This document shows, piece after piece, positions 1 through 9,528 of a stretch of 64,000 nt of DNA; position 1 is the stretch's first letter; each line of letters opens with the position of its first letter. The DNA lies in contig OX465281.1 of assembly GCA_949987705.1 (NCBI GenBank), forward strand, positions 188,219,112 to 188,283,111, given 5' to 3'. Position numbers and translations under genes: made by a program. Origin of the DNA: Thereva unica. Taxonomy: Eukaryota; Arthropoda; Insecta; Diptera; Therevidae. The notes below the pieces were generated by a model. That model was given only the letters and a program-made list of their open reading frames with translations, had not been told where the DNA came from and ran no database searches.

Positions 1-540
1 CGAGTTTTCGTCAAGAGATGCCTAGAAATGTATCAAGGGCCCGATTTAAAAAAAATACCTTTAAAACGGACAAACACCGGCCGCTTGGATTTTTAAGAGG
101 CACACACGGGTGTACGATGGCAAATTTGAGACGAAAATAGAATTTGCACCAAATGTATTGTTGAATTGGAACTTTTTGGGAGCTTGATCATTTTCGTTAT
201 GTGCAATCTTTCATTGGATTTATCCTATTTAAAGACTATCGAGAAACGAGCTTGCCAGTTGTTGGTTTGTTGTACATAAAGTGTGGTGTTATTTAAATGC
301 TCGAACAAAAAAAAAAAAACAATCGAAAAAAAAAAAAAAACATATACTTGCAGTGTGTTGATAAGTGGGGGGCGAACGGCTAACAAAGACCTCGGAAAAT
401 GGTGGCACCCGATTTGTCACTTCTGTCAAGACCCGAGAAAAGTCACTGCAGACGAACACCTAGCAGACCTGTTAGCAAGTCCTAATCCCACCTCCTCGCG
501 GTGCCCCCTGGGGTACTTCTTCGGAAGGAGCTAACGGGAG
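1..540. other. No recognised gene; A-rich stretch and possible LINE leader start
   Basis: Positions 1-282 show nothing I recognise. Two poly-A runs lie near 308-340. From about 360 the composition becomes more GC-rich and continues without a clear break into the leader of the LINE that starts its reading frame at 651, so the 5' end of that element may lie in here. The exact 5' boundary cannot be placed from one copy. Confidence 0.4.
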
Positions 541-650
541 ACGGGCGAATGGCGAGCTCTCTGCGCCATAAAACAGAGTTTTAAATCGGTTGGGCTGAGG
601 GTTAGCAACCCGCTCCCATAAAAAACAACATTGCTACGAATCGGCAAACA
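541..650 (+). promoter_or_regulatory. LINE-A 5' leader with two conserved hairpins
   Basis: Untranslated leader directly upstream of the LINE-A start codon at 651. Seen: a GGCG/CGCC stem at 551-567 and a GGGTT/AACCC stem at 599-611, followed by CCCATAAAAAAC. Related leaders occur before LINE-C (56,233-56,361) and, in part, before LINE-E (23,985-24,047). In RTE-, R2- and L1Tc-type elements such leaders can carry internal promoters or HDV-like ribozymes; assigning either here is inference. Confidence 0.5.
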
Positions 651-2017
651 ATGCCTCGGAACCGGATGGACAACAAGACGACGACCTTTGCTTTTCGACC
701 AAGGACACGAATCGGATCATGGAATTTGAAAACACTGCTGGCTGAGGGACGGGTGGATGAAGTCCTCAACGAGATGAATCGATATAAAATCAAGATCGTG
801 GGACTTAGTGAGACCAGATGGCCCGATGTGGGGGAAAAAACGCCCAAACGGTGAGTTCTTCTTATATTCAGGTAGAAACGAAACTGAAAGCCGTAGGAGT
901 GGCGTTGGCGTAATACTCACCAAAGAAGCCAGGTCCAGCCTCATTAGCTGGTCACCAGTTTCTGAGAGGATTATTACCGTGCGCCTGCGTACCAGACTAA
1001 GAAGTACTAGGGTAGTCCAATGCCAAGCTCCAACTGAAGACGCAGAAGATGACATCAAGGACGAGTTCTATATGCGACTGAATGAGGTTTTTCGCTCTAT
1101 TCCAAGGGGAGACATCATTGTTTTAATGGGTGACTTATGCTGTAAACATACTAAGGGCGACGGCGACGGTGCACACAAATTAAAAAGCACACACAAGAAT
1201 AATCATCTTCGACATCCGAATGCTACACACACGCACAGGAACATAAGAGAATAGCAGCACAATCCCATGTCACACCGCCCAGGCAACTTTGAGGGGCGAC
1301 GGCTACGAAATAGAACTTGGATTGATTGAGTCGCCACTCTCGGCAACCTCGTCGTCGAGTGGTCTGCATATTGTGCTGCACCCTTCATACTCATAGAAAA
1401 GCTGCGTGTTCTATTCGTTTTTGCCAGTCGCTGTGGGAACTATTTTCGCCCTTAGTGTTTTTACAGCATTAAACGCACAGATCGGCCGTGACAACACCGG
1501 CCTTGAACATACAATTGGAAACCAAGGCCTAAGCCAAGTGACTAATAACAATGGTGAGCTTTTCGTTGACTTCTGTAGCTCCCACAAACTCATGGTAGGT
1601 GGAACTTACTTTTTTCACAAGAAGATACACAAAGAGACCTGGGTATAGCCCGATGGTAGAACGAGAAATCAGATAGATAACGTGGCCGTCAGCCGCAGAT
1701 GGAGAACTATTCTTGAGGATGTCAGGAGTTTCAGTGGAGCGGATACTGGAAGCGACCACCATTTGGTTGTAGCAACTATTCGCCTTAAAATCGCCGCAAT
1801 CAGAAACGTGCAACAACATGCTAGAACCCGTAGACGGTTTAACGTAGACCTCCTGCGGGAGAGCGTTAAAAAGCGGAAATTTGCTGGAAACCTACAAGCA
1901 TTATTAAACCAGAAAACCGTTTCTGACGACACAAGTATTGAAGAATTGTGGAGTATGACAAAGGGACCGATATTGACGGCTGCGGAAACGAGAATCGGTT
2001 ATGTCCAAAGAAACTAG
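651..2017 (+). pseudogene. LINE-A endonuclease (APE/EEP fold) region, disrupted
   Basis: Encodes the endonuclease that nicks target DNA to prime reverse transcription. Seen: start MPRNRMDN at 651; IGSWNLKTL near residue 24 (N-terminal active-site strand); VGLSETRWP (metal-binding Glu in SETRW); a frameshift near 850; the strand leading to GDL at 1131-1137; after the MITE the frame resumes with NAQIG, so the GDxNA motif is split between Leu and Asn. Further on, GSDHHLV near 1752 is the distal His-containing motif. Stops occur at 1646-1648 and after 2014. The linker upstream of the RT continues to about 2310. Family assignment is strong; function is lost. Confidence 0.8.
1138..1468. mobile_element. 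331-bp MITE with TTA target duplication (PIF/Harbinger-like)
   Basis: Terminal inverted repeats begin TGCTGTAAA at the left and end TTTACAGCA at the right. They match over 23 bp with two mismatches and share ACTAAGGGCGA internally. The insertion is flanked by TTA at 1135-1137 and 1469-1471. Removing it rejoins the endonuclease codons GGTGAC-TTA-AACGCA in frame, an independent proof of the boundaries. A 3-bp TWA duplication is the hallmark of PIF/Harbinger elements; there is no transposase inside. Confidence 0.88.
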
Positions 2018-2459
2018 CAACACTGGATCTCGGACACAACCTGGCAAAAAATAGAATGCAGAAGGGCCCTCAAAAATAACGTAAACTCTACAAACGACCC
2101 GGAAAGACGTCACCAACTAGAACGGGAATACTTTCAATTACATCGGGAGGTTAAGGGAAGTGTCCGGCGTGATAAAAGGCAGCAGATAAATGAGCTCGCA
2201 GAAAAAGCGGAAAATGCGGCAAACACAGGCAACAGTAAGGTGCTGTACCAAATCACTAAACAGCTCTCGGGAAAGCACCCTACTCAAAACATGCCATTAA
2301 GAGTCCGGATTGAAGGTTCCTGTGCAGCGACGAGGAGCAACTCCAAAGATGGAGAGATTACTTCTTCGCCGCCCTGAATGGTTCATTTGCACAGGAACCT
2401 CAGCAAACCAGCAACAATGCACAGCCAATACGAATCACCACCCGCGCCCCATCCAAGAC

Positions 2460-3655
2460 GGAAATAGTAACCGCAATTCATGCGATGTCCAATGGTAAAG
2501 CAGCAGGAAAAGATGTCATCCCGCCAGAATTGTTGAAAGCCGACTCAAGCCTCATAGCAGATGCGCTACAGCCAATTTCGGAAATAGCATGGAACACCTG
2601 TACCTTTCCGGAGGATTGGACGGAATGTATCATAGTCAAAATACCAAAAAAGGGGGACCTAACAATATGCGACAACTGGAGAGGTATCTGTTTATTATCT
2701 ACTGTGGGCAAAATTTTGTCCCATATTACCATCTAGGATAAGTGAGGCAGTTGACCGAAAGCTTAGGAGGCAGCAGGCCGGATTCAGGAAGGGCCGCTCC
2801 TGTATTGATCATATTAACACCTTGAGAATAATAGTGGAGCAGTCTACTGAATTCCGATCCCCCTTTACCTTGCTTTCGTAGATTATGAGAAAGCGTTCGA
2901 CTCGGTTAATAGGAGCTTTATATGGCAGGCACTACGGCGACGTGGACTGCCTGATAAAATAATAGAATTGATAAAAGCCCTATATAACAATTCCAAATGC
3001 AGAGTTCTCCATAATGGAAAATTATCCGACAGGTTTGAGGTGAGCTCAGGAGTACGACAAGGATGCCTACTTTCACCATTACTATTTCTTATAGTAATAA
3101 ATGACATCCTTGTCAGCGCTCTAGATAATAGAACAGGCGGCATACAATGGGGTTTGGTAGACCGCCTTAAGGATCTCGACTACGCCGATGATATCTGTTT
3201 GCTGGCTCACAGACACCAGGACCCCAAAAATATGTTAAACAATTGAAATATGTTAAGCAACAGAAAGTAGTCTAGCAGGCTTAAGGCTAAATCCGACTAA
3301 AACTAAAGAAATGCGGATAAATGCAAACACCATTGAACGGACAGCGCTGAATAACCGTGACGTGGAACTGGTAAATAAATTCTGGTACCTCGGTACCATT
3401 ATTACCGAAAATGGTGGGGCAGAAGAAGACGTAAGTTCCAGAATAAATAAAGCATGAGGCGCATATGCATGCCTGTCCCACATATGGAGATCAAGGGTGA
3501 TCTTCACTAACACCAAATTGCGGCTGTTCAACTCCCTACTAGAAGAAACCGCAACAACTGGGAGATCCTGGTCGGAGCTAAGAGCTGTCGCGCAAAAGAG
3601 AGTCCGCTGGCAACTGTGTCCGCCCTATGTCCCATGAGGGATTAAAGGAGTTTAA
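2460..3655 (+). pseudogene. LINE-A reverse transcriptase and C-terminal region, disrupted
   Basis: RT of the LINE. Seen in order: NGKAAGKDVIPPELLK (about 2490), WRGICLLSTVGKI (about 2680, RT block 2), YEKAFDSVNRSF (about 2885, motif A with its Asp), SSGVRQGCLLSPLLF (about 3042, motif B), LDYADDICLL (about 3175, motif C with the catalytic YADD). Downstream is the connection region with NKFWYLGTIITENG (about 3375). Frame breaks occur near 2735, 2880 and 3245, and a stop follows 3455. The pieces are colinear with the minus-strand copy at 15.2-16.3 kb. Catalytic residues are retained but the protein cannot be made intact. Confidence 0.85.
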
Positions 3656-3672
3656 AGAAGAAGAAGAAGAAA
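3655..3672 (+). repeat. (AAG)n tail of LINE-A
   Basis: Short AAG triplet run immediately after the element's 3'-UTR, read as the microsatellite tail left by target-primed reverse transcription. A similar AAGAAGAAGG ends LINE-E at about 27,147. Confidence 0.65.
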
Positions 3673-5153
3673 GTGTTGATAAAATTTTGAAATGTTCGAA
3701 TTCGAAGATATGAGCACCGCATTTCATGATATTTTTCTCAATAAATACCTGATGAGTTTTGAGTTTTGTTGAGGAGCGAAAGTTACACTTTCCTCCCAAA
3801 ATTATTTCTTTTTTCAGTAGTTAAATTGCTTTGGATTAGGGTGTGTTAAAATACCGAAAAAAAAAAATCTTCAATAATGGCTATCGCATTTTTAAATTGT
3901 AGCTGTTTGAAATGTTATATAATCAAAATAGGTCTGTATCTTAAATTGTTGAATTTTTAAATACGCAGCGTAATAGAAGACTCATTTTAGAATCTATTTC
4001 TAGGTATAATAACTCTTTAAGCTATTTGATTAACACATTCCCTTCGGTTAGAGTTGAGCAGGATTTATGTGAGATAGTACAATTGTTCCTTACACAACAG
4101 TTAATGGTACTGAGGCCTCAATTAAAATGTAATATGTACTGCTCTTTGTATGAACGTATTAACCTGCAGCATCACCCACCCAAACCCACGAATCTCAAGG
4201 GAAACATTCATTCACACCCTTTCAGTCCATTTGTTGCATTGTTGAAACAATTTTCGCATAAATTGATATCGATGGGGTTAAAATTCTTCAAATTTTGCCA
4301 AAATTACGGAGTTTAAGATAATTTGGAAATCACCAGAATACATGGAAAATTGTTTTAAACGTGATTTTGGGCGAAATCATGGAAATAGCCGAAATCACGT
4401 AATTTCGGCTCAGTGCTAACATGGTATAAAGTTACTTAGTATAGTCTATAATGGAACAGATCTTATGTAGATAGGCTCTTGTGCTTAGCTCTGGGGCTCA
4501 GGACTCATCTTTTTTTGGCAGAATCAATCCAGAAGCTATTTCAGCGGAAGAGCTACTTCATGCGATGCCATGGTCAAGCAGCATATTGGACGCGGTTGAT
4601 ACTTAGTTAGGGGACCGCACGGTAAAACTGCTGTCTACACTCGCGTTTAAAAGGGCAAAAAGGCAATTGCAAAAGGTGAACAGAAATTAAAAATGATAAC
4701 AAATTATCTAAGATCATGTATCAATCACTTTTAAATCATTGTATGATGTTACAACAACAAATTGTTTCATTAGGAAAATTGTTTCATTAGACCAAGCTTG
4801 ATATGAAGGGGTGGGAGTAAAATTTTGCTTGTATCAACTAACGGCTTGTGGATAACATTCCGAGAACCAGGGGTGAGGGATATTCTGGACGGCATAGAAG
4901 GAATAGAATAAAAAGAATACTTGATGGAATACTCGGAATAGAATGAATAAAGAAACGCACCGGGAATGACAGTAAACAAACTGAAGAAATATTGTTTTAT
5001 TCAAAAGAGTTGTGTATTTTAAAAATATTGTGGGACCTATATGTAAACTAAAATAAGATTAGACTTTTGATGTCTCCTGGGGTCTATTTGAAATTATTAT
5101 CCATATCTGAAATTATTATTACTATTAGAAATGCTTTTAAAAATGATAACAAA
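3673..5153. other. No recognised gene
   Basis: AT-rich sequence with only short chance frames. The longest plus frame (4026-4316) has no recognisable domain and no coding-type context. Confidence 0.5.
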
Positions 5154-5399
5154 CTAGTTGGGATGTGGGTTCGACCCTTTCGGTCCACACGATCAACTTC
5201 CCAGTATGATGGATGTTGAATATTATGATTGGATATTTTAAAAATAAATGAACAATAGGCAATATAGAATATATGCATAATACTGAGAATTTGTCACAAT
5301 TGTTTATCAATATTTTCGCTAAAATGTCAAACTTAATGTGCGCACTTACAAGATTAAAATGACGAAAATGTATATAAAATTGATGTATGAATGTTTTTC

Positions 5400-5983
5400 G
5401 GCACCTCAATGAAGTCGATAAAGTTTTTAGTTCGCGCGGTATCGTGCAGGTACAAAAATCACTTAAGTCAGTTAAACCAAAAACCCGGTGGACCGAATAT
5501 TATAAAAATATTTTCAGATTATATTGTCGCTAATACGATTCGAACGGCACCTCAAGTAAGTCAACATCTTTTGCGGTTCGGGCCATATCGTGCAGGTACA
5601 AAAATCACTTACGCCGCTTAAACAAAAAAACGGCTCGACCGAATTTTATGAAAATCTTTTCAGATCATATTTTGGTTAATACTCTTCGAACGGCACGTCA
5701 ACTAAGCCGATATCTTTTATAGTTCGCGCGATATCGTGCAGGTACAAAAATCACTTAAGTCATTTAAACCAAAAAACCGCTGGACCGAATATTATAAAAA
5801 TCTTTTCAGATAATATTGTCGCTAATACGCTTCGAACGGCATCTCAAGTAAGTCAATATCTTTCGTGGTTCGGGCGATATCGTGCAGGTACAAAAATCAC
5901 TTAAGTCGCTCAAACAAAAAAACGGCTGGACCGATTTTCATGAAAATCTTTTCAGATCATATTTCGGTTAATAAGCTTCGAAC
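5400..5983 (+). repeat. Tandem array, 4 x 146 bp, alternating A-B-A-B
   Basis: Units start at 5400, 5546, 5692 and 5838, exactly 146 bp each, with a partial fifth unit at 5984. Units 1 and 3 share type-specific sites (ATTATAAAAAT, TTGTCGCTAATACG); units 2 and 4 share others (CATGAAAATC-like, TTTCGGTTAATA). This is a dimeric higher-order repeat inside the Helentron-like element. Confidence 0.88.
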
Positions 5984-6059
5984 AACACCTCAACGAAGCC
6001 GATATCAGTTTTGGTTCGCGCGATATCGTGCAGGAAAAAATGACCACATCCGTACGCAC

Positions 6060-6084
6060 ATACACACACACACACACACACACA
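6060..6084. repeat. (AC)n microsatellite
   Basis: Dinucleotide run at a fixed position between the minisatellite and the 3' unique segment. It is also present at 19,042-19,070 in copy 2 and degenerate in copy 3, so it is part of the element structure. Confidence 0.8.
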
Positions 6085-6384
6085 TACTTCCTCCCAATTT
6101 TTTGCTTAAAATGCTCCTGGGACCTTGAAAGATGAAAATACGTTGAAATTTTCGATTTCGAATTTCGGACCGATTACAATAACTTCCTATACTGGGAAGT
6201 TAAATAAATAAGGGCCATGGCTGCCGCTTTATTGCCAATTGACACAATTATGACAGTAATATGTTTATATTATGTTATATTAGTGAGGTTAATTCCCTTT
6301 ATTCTAAAAGTGTTCCATCTCAAGAGGTAGTTTAAAAAGAATACATTCCGAATATTCCGAATGAATAAAGAAACGCTTCATCTG

Positions 6385-7566
6385 TCAATTCGAAACTTGG
6401 GAATGAATAAAGAAACACATTTTCTGTCTATTCCTTCTACGGGATGAATAACATGGGAATTTGGTAAATCCTGACTGTTGTCCAAGTAAAATTGTTAAAA
6501 TCTTGAAATCTCCGCAAATTTGCCATTTATGTGTTTCGTAATCTATTTTTTCCAGTAGAAATCTCATGTTCTCATATTGTTCTTGCATAATGGTAGAATG
6601 GGCAACGGGAATAGGAGCATAAACATTCGTGTTATGTAGTAAGACCGCTTTTATACTTCTCACAGATGAATCAATGAAAAGTCTCCATTCTTTGGGATCT
6701 TAGCAACTAGGCTTAAGTTCATTCATCAGACCCTGTATATTTGTACAGTAAACAAGAGCGTGTTCTTCATCTTTAGTGAAAAGTTGCCGAAATTTCATTT
6801 CTCTGTTTCTGTAAAAGGTTACTTTTGTTTTTGGTTCAAGTAGATGGCTCTCTTTCAGGAAGGATGCCAGATATTCTGAGCCATCCTTTGGTAATCCAAA
6901 TTACCTTACAAGGTCATTCAACACAACTTGCGATATCAATCGCGGTTTCTTAGGATACGTGCCATCCTCCGTATCACTATCTGTCTCAACAACATCATCC
7001 GATTCCGATTCAACCTCCATTACTTCGTCGATGTCGATGTTACTAGCATCGATTTCATATGATCGTATGTCATTGGCATTATCGCTTATTTTGTCATCTA
7101 TTGATGTAGATACTGGAGGTTTGACAGATGAAACATTATGGTAAACAATTTTGCTTTTGGTTTTACTGTTGTACCCTCTTATTATATTGCAGCAGTAAAA
7201 ACAGTCTTCAATACTTAAAGGACGACTCCAAATTGCCGGGCTGGAAAACTTGACGCTCTATCTATTTTTGTTCTGATTCCATCTATCAAATATCTTGCGA
7301 CAAGAGTTACAGATGTTATTTGGGGCCCATCTTCCAATTCCAGACTCATCCATATTGAACCCAAAAATATCCCTGTAAACCTCTCGAATACGATCATCAA
7401 TGACTTTTCGCAGAGAAGTAACTTCAAATTTTGAGCATACATGACAGAACACATTCCGATTCACAAGTGTGCTCTGTCGAGATCTTTGTTCTTCGTTGAT
7501 GATGACGACGCCTGCGGGCCCGCTTTCGATAATGAGGCTCCGAGATTCCTTTGCATCGTAATGCAC
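6385..7566 (-). pseudogene. Decayed orphan gene with CxxC...CxxC zinc-binding head (arthropod multicopy family)
   Basis: Reads on the minus strand from MHYDAKESRS at 7566. Seen: a Cys-rich head (NVFCHVCSKF, then WAPNNICNSC, about 50 residues apart), an acidic Ser-rich spacer (plus 6960-7090), then LISQVVLNDLVR, VTFYRNREMKF, EWRLFIDSSVRSIKAVLLH and ICGDFKILTILLGQQSGFTK followed by FPC. I recall this order from uncharacterised genes present in many copies in aphid, spider and other arthropod genomes; the role is unknown and a mobile-element origin is suspected. Frameshifts near 7258 and 6690 and a stop near 6690-6700 break it. The C-terminal part after FPC is missing or scrambled. Confidence 0.6.
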
Positions 7567-7773
7567 TTACGTGCGTCGGCCATGACGGCATGCAAGCCGT
7601 AATCCAGGGACTTTGCCGGATAACGGGCATACTCCGTTGCCCCCCGTCACCGCGAGGAGGTGCCCTGGATGCAGACGCATGAAAGGGTATACCGAAAGAA
7701 AACTTGGAATGCCAGCACTCCGACTGCATGACTGTACATACCGTTGTACAACAATTGCGCCATTGTGTTATAT

Positions 7774-8234
7774 GATTATGAGGTTTTAGAGCCATACGGT
7801 TAGCAGTTTAAACAAATACAGCAAATTTAACGGTATATTTTAAGGTTATGGCCGAACCCAGACGTGCTGGAATGAAAATGACCCCGGATTCAGATTCAGC
7901 GACGCCAAAAACACATAGTACACATTTTCAGGCCCCCACGTCAGAAACTTCGTTATTGGGTTTAAGGGTTATGTTGGTAAGGGGTTATAAGGTTATGTAG
8001 TTATGGGACTATGGGTTATGTAGTTATATAAGCAAGAGGTCATCGAGCTACTGTAATAGAAGATTATAAGGTTTTAAAGCCATACGGTTAGCAGTTTAAC
8101 CAAATATAGCAAATTTGAGGGTATATTTTGAGGTTATGGCCGAACCCAGATGTGCTGGAATAAAACTGACCCCAGATTCGGATTCAGCGACCCCAAAAAC
8201 ATATAGTACACATAGTGCGACCTCCAGGTCAGAA
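7774..8234. repeat. Direct repeat, two ~174-bp copies 288 bp apart
   Basis: Copies at 7774-7948 and 8062-8234 share GGCCGAACCCAGA, GCCATACGGTTAGCAG and AGCGAC-CCAAAAACA with scattered substitutions. The spacer is built from imperfect GGTTATGTAGTTAT motifs. A related short motif (CGGATTC, then CAGCGACCCCGAAAAC) recurs at 47,479-47,507. No coding capacity is seen. Confidence 0.75.
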
Positions 8235-8561
8235 AAAAAAATTTTTTTGTGTGGCTGTGATCGGTAAACATTGAATTCACATTGAATTGCAGTAACATAC
8301 ACATTTCTAGTGTTTGGTTGTAGATTCTTTGGACTTGTATATTTATAATACTCTTTTACATATGAATTGTTTTTAATTTCTTGAATTACCTTTAAATATA
8401 TGAATTTTTTTACCTAGTGAAGTGTTTTGTTTTTTCATTTGAGATTGAGCATTTTGATTGGGAGCTGAGCTTCGGAAATTATATTTCAGTAAAAAACATC
8501 CAAGAGTTAAACCGCCTTTTCCAGGCTTCTCTGAACCTATCATATCTTTTTCATATCTTAG

Positions 8562-8661
8562 CTTGCTACTAGAATTAGAAATCGCACCAAGACGTGAACG
8601 ACTTGACGGATTGGTAGTGTAAAGAATTATATCTAAGCTTAGACTTTCACACCTAAAAAAA
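8562..8661 (+). mobile_element. 3' terminal fragment of the CR1/Jockey-like LINE family
   Basis: About 100 bp align to the last bases before the poly-A tail of the minus-strand LINE at 9.5-11.4 kb and to 20,430-20,530. Shared: a CTACTAG motif, GAACGACTTGACGGA, TTGGTAGTGTAAAG, CTTAGACTTTCACA. It ends in a short A run, as expected for a severely 5'-truncated insertion. Confidence 0.7.
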
Positions 8662-8995
8662 TCGTGTCTATACGGCATCAGTCTTTCCCTTGTATTTTCA
8701 GGGATGATTCCTGGATATCTTTGAAAAAAGGGGACTGTCCCTACTATCCACTATGATACAGGGTTTTACGCAAAAGGGAAACTTGAGTAACTCCATTTAG
8801 AACATTCTTCGCCTTTTTAGCGTTTTGCGATTAGCAGTTTTTTTGTGAGTTAAAGAGCCAAGTTTTTTTTTCTATAATTTTTACTGTACACCAAATACTA
8901 TTTCAGATAACATAATCTCCAGATTTTGAATGAAATTTGATTTCCCCGATTTGTTTTTGAAATGTTTGATTTGATGTTGATTTTATTAAAAAAAA
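8662..8995. other. No recognised gene
   Basis: AT-rich, low-complexity T and A runs. Nothing recognisable on either strand. Confidence 0.5.
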
Positions 8996-9330
8996 CTAGC
9001 TGGGACCCGGTACGTATATGCTGCAACCATGGGCCAATAGTAGTAATCAGGTGATATGAATTTTAATATATGTACAGTAGGAGAGTTTGAAACAGGCATT
9101 TTTTGGTATTTTTGATTCCAAAAAACAAAATGTGAAACTATTAGGGATCTGGCATTTTGATAGAGACAATAAGACCCATTGACATAACATTTTTTCGAGA
9201 TGTGAATATTCATACACAGTGTCTCTTATTTTTTGTATTTTGGATAGGTGCGACAATAATATATTGTGGTGATCAGTTGAATGGTTTAGGAGTTACTAGG
9301 GAACATACAAACATACATTCAATTTTGTGC
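8996..9330 (-). mobile_element. Possible degenerate Helitron-like fragment
   Basis: On the minus strand the segment ends GGGTCCCAGCTAG followed by host T, resembling a Helitron 3' terminus. The other end carries AATGTATGTTTGTATGTT, like the 5' region of the Helitron at 17.4 kb. No clear 5' TC end and no strong hairpin are visible, so this is tentative. Confidence 0.3.
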
Positions 9331-9528
9331 GTGCAAGTACATTTATTGCGATTTAACAACTTTCTTTGCTAATTTTACCGACTATTTGCTATTGGGCTAT
9401 AAACCGTCCCCAGTCTACTACAAAAAATATATAAAAAAAAACAGAAATCTGTTAAGGATTAACTAACGATATTTTTTCATTTTTATTATACAGGGTTTAT
9501 TACTGAAAATATACATGCCTGTTCCGCA

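Larger units (their letters stand above)
541..3672 (+). mobile_element. LINE-A: non-LTR retrotransposon (RTE/BovB-like), near full span but broken
   Basis: The element runs from a structured leader through an APE-type endonuclease, a linker and a reverse transcriptase to a short AAG-repeat tail, a microsatellite-type 3' end of the kind found in RTE-like LINEs. It is inactive: the endonuclease is split by a MITE, and frameshifts and stops interrupt the frame in several places. Two more copies of the same family lie at 11,395-11,912 (plus) and 14,999-16,305 (minus), identified by the shared C-terminal and 3'-UTR sequence (for example TTTCCGCCCTATGTCCC). The clade name is by motif resemblance and not by phylogeny. 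Confidence 0.8.
5154..6202 (-). mobile_element. Helentron/Helitron2-like non-autonomous element, copy 1 (empty-site copy)
   Basis: Read on the minus strand the element begins TAACTTCCCAGTAT and ends CCCAACTAG. The 13-bp terminal AACTTCCCAGTAT recurs inverted just inside the other end (5195-5213), followed by a small GACC/GGTC hairpin and a short tail. That asymmetric pattern, T-T flanks, an internal minisatellite and a microsatellite describe Helentron/Helitron2-derived elements such as DINE-1 (established knowledge). Copies lie at 17,323-19,189 and 30,905-31,383. No Rep/Helicase is encoded. Position 5262/5263 is the intact A-T site that is filled by a Helitron in copy 2. Confidence 0.7.

Noticed and set aside
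4026..4316. 96-codon plus frame
   Set aside because: No motif, flanked by AT-rich DNA, no splice or homology clue.
5172..5181. GGTTCGACCC resembling a tRNA/SINE B box
   Set aside because: No A box at proper distance; the bases belong to the terminal hairpin of the Helentron-like element.
7640..7675. Shared CACCTCCTCGCGGTG between 7.65 kb (antisense) and 0.49 kb
   Set aside because: A 15-bp match without extension; insufficient to call a repeat.
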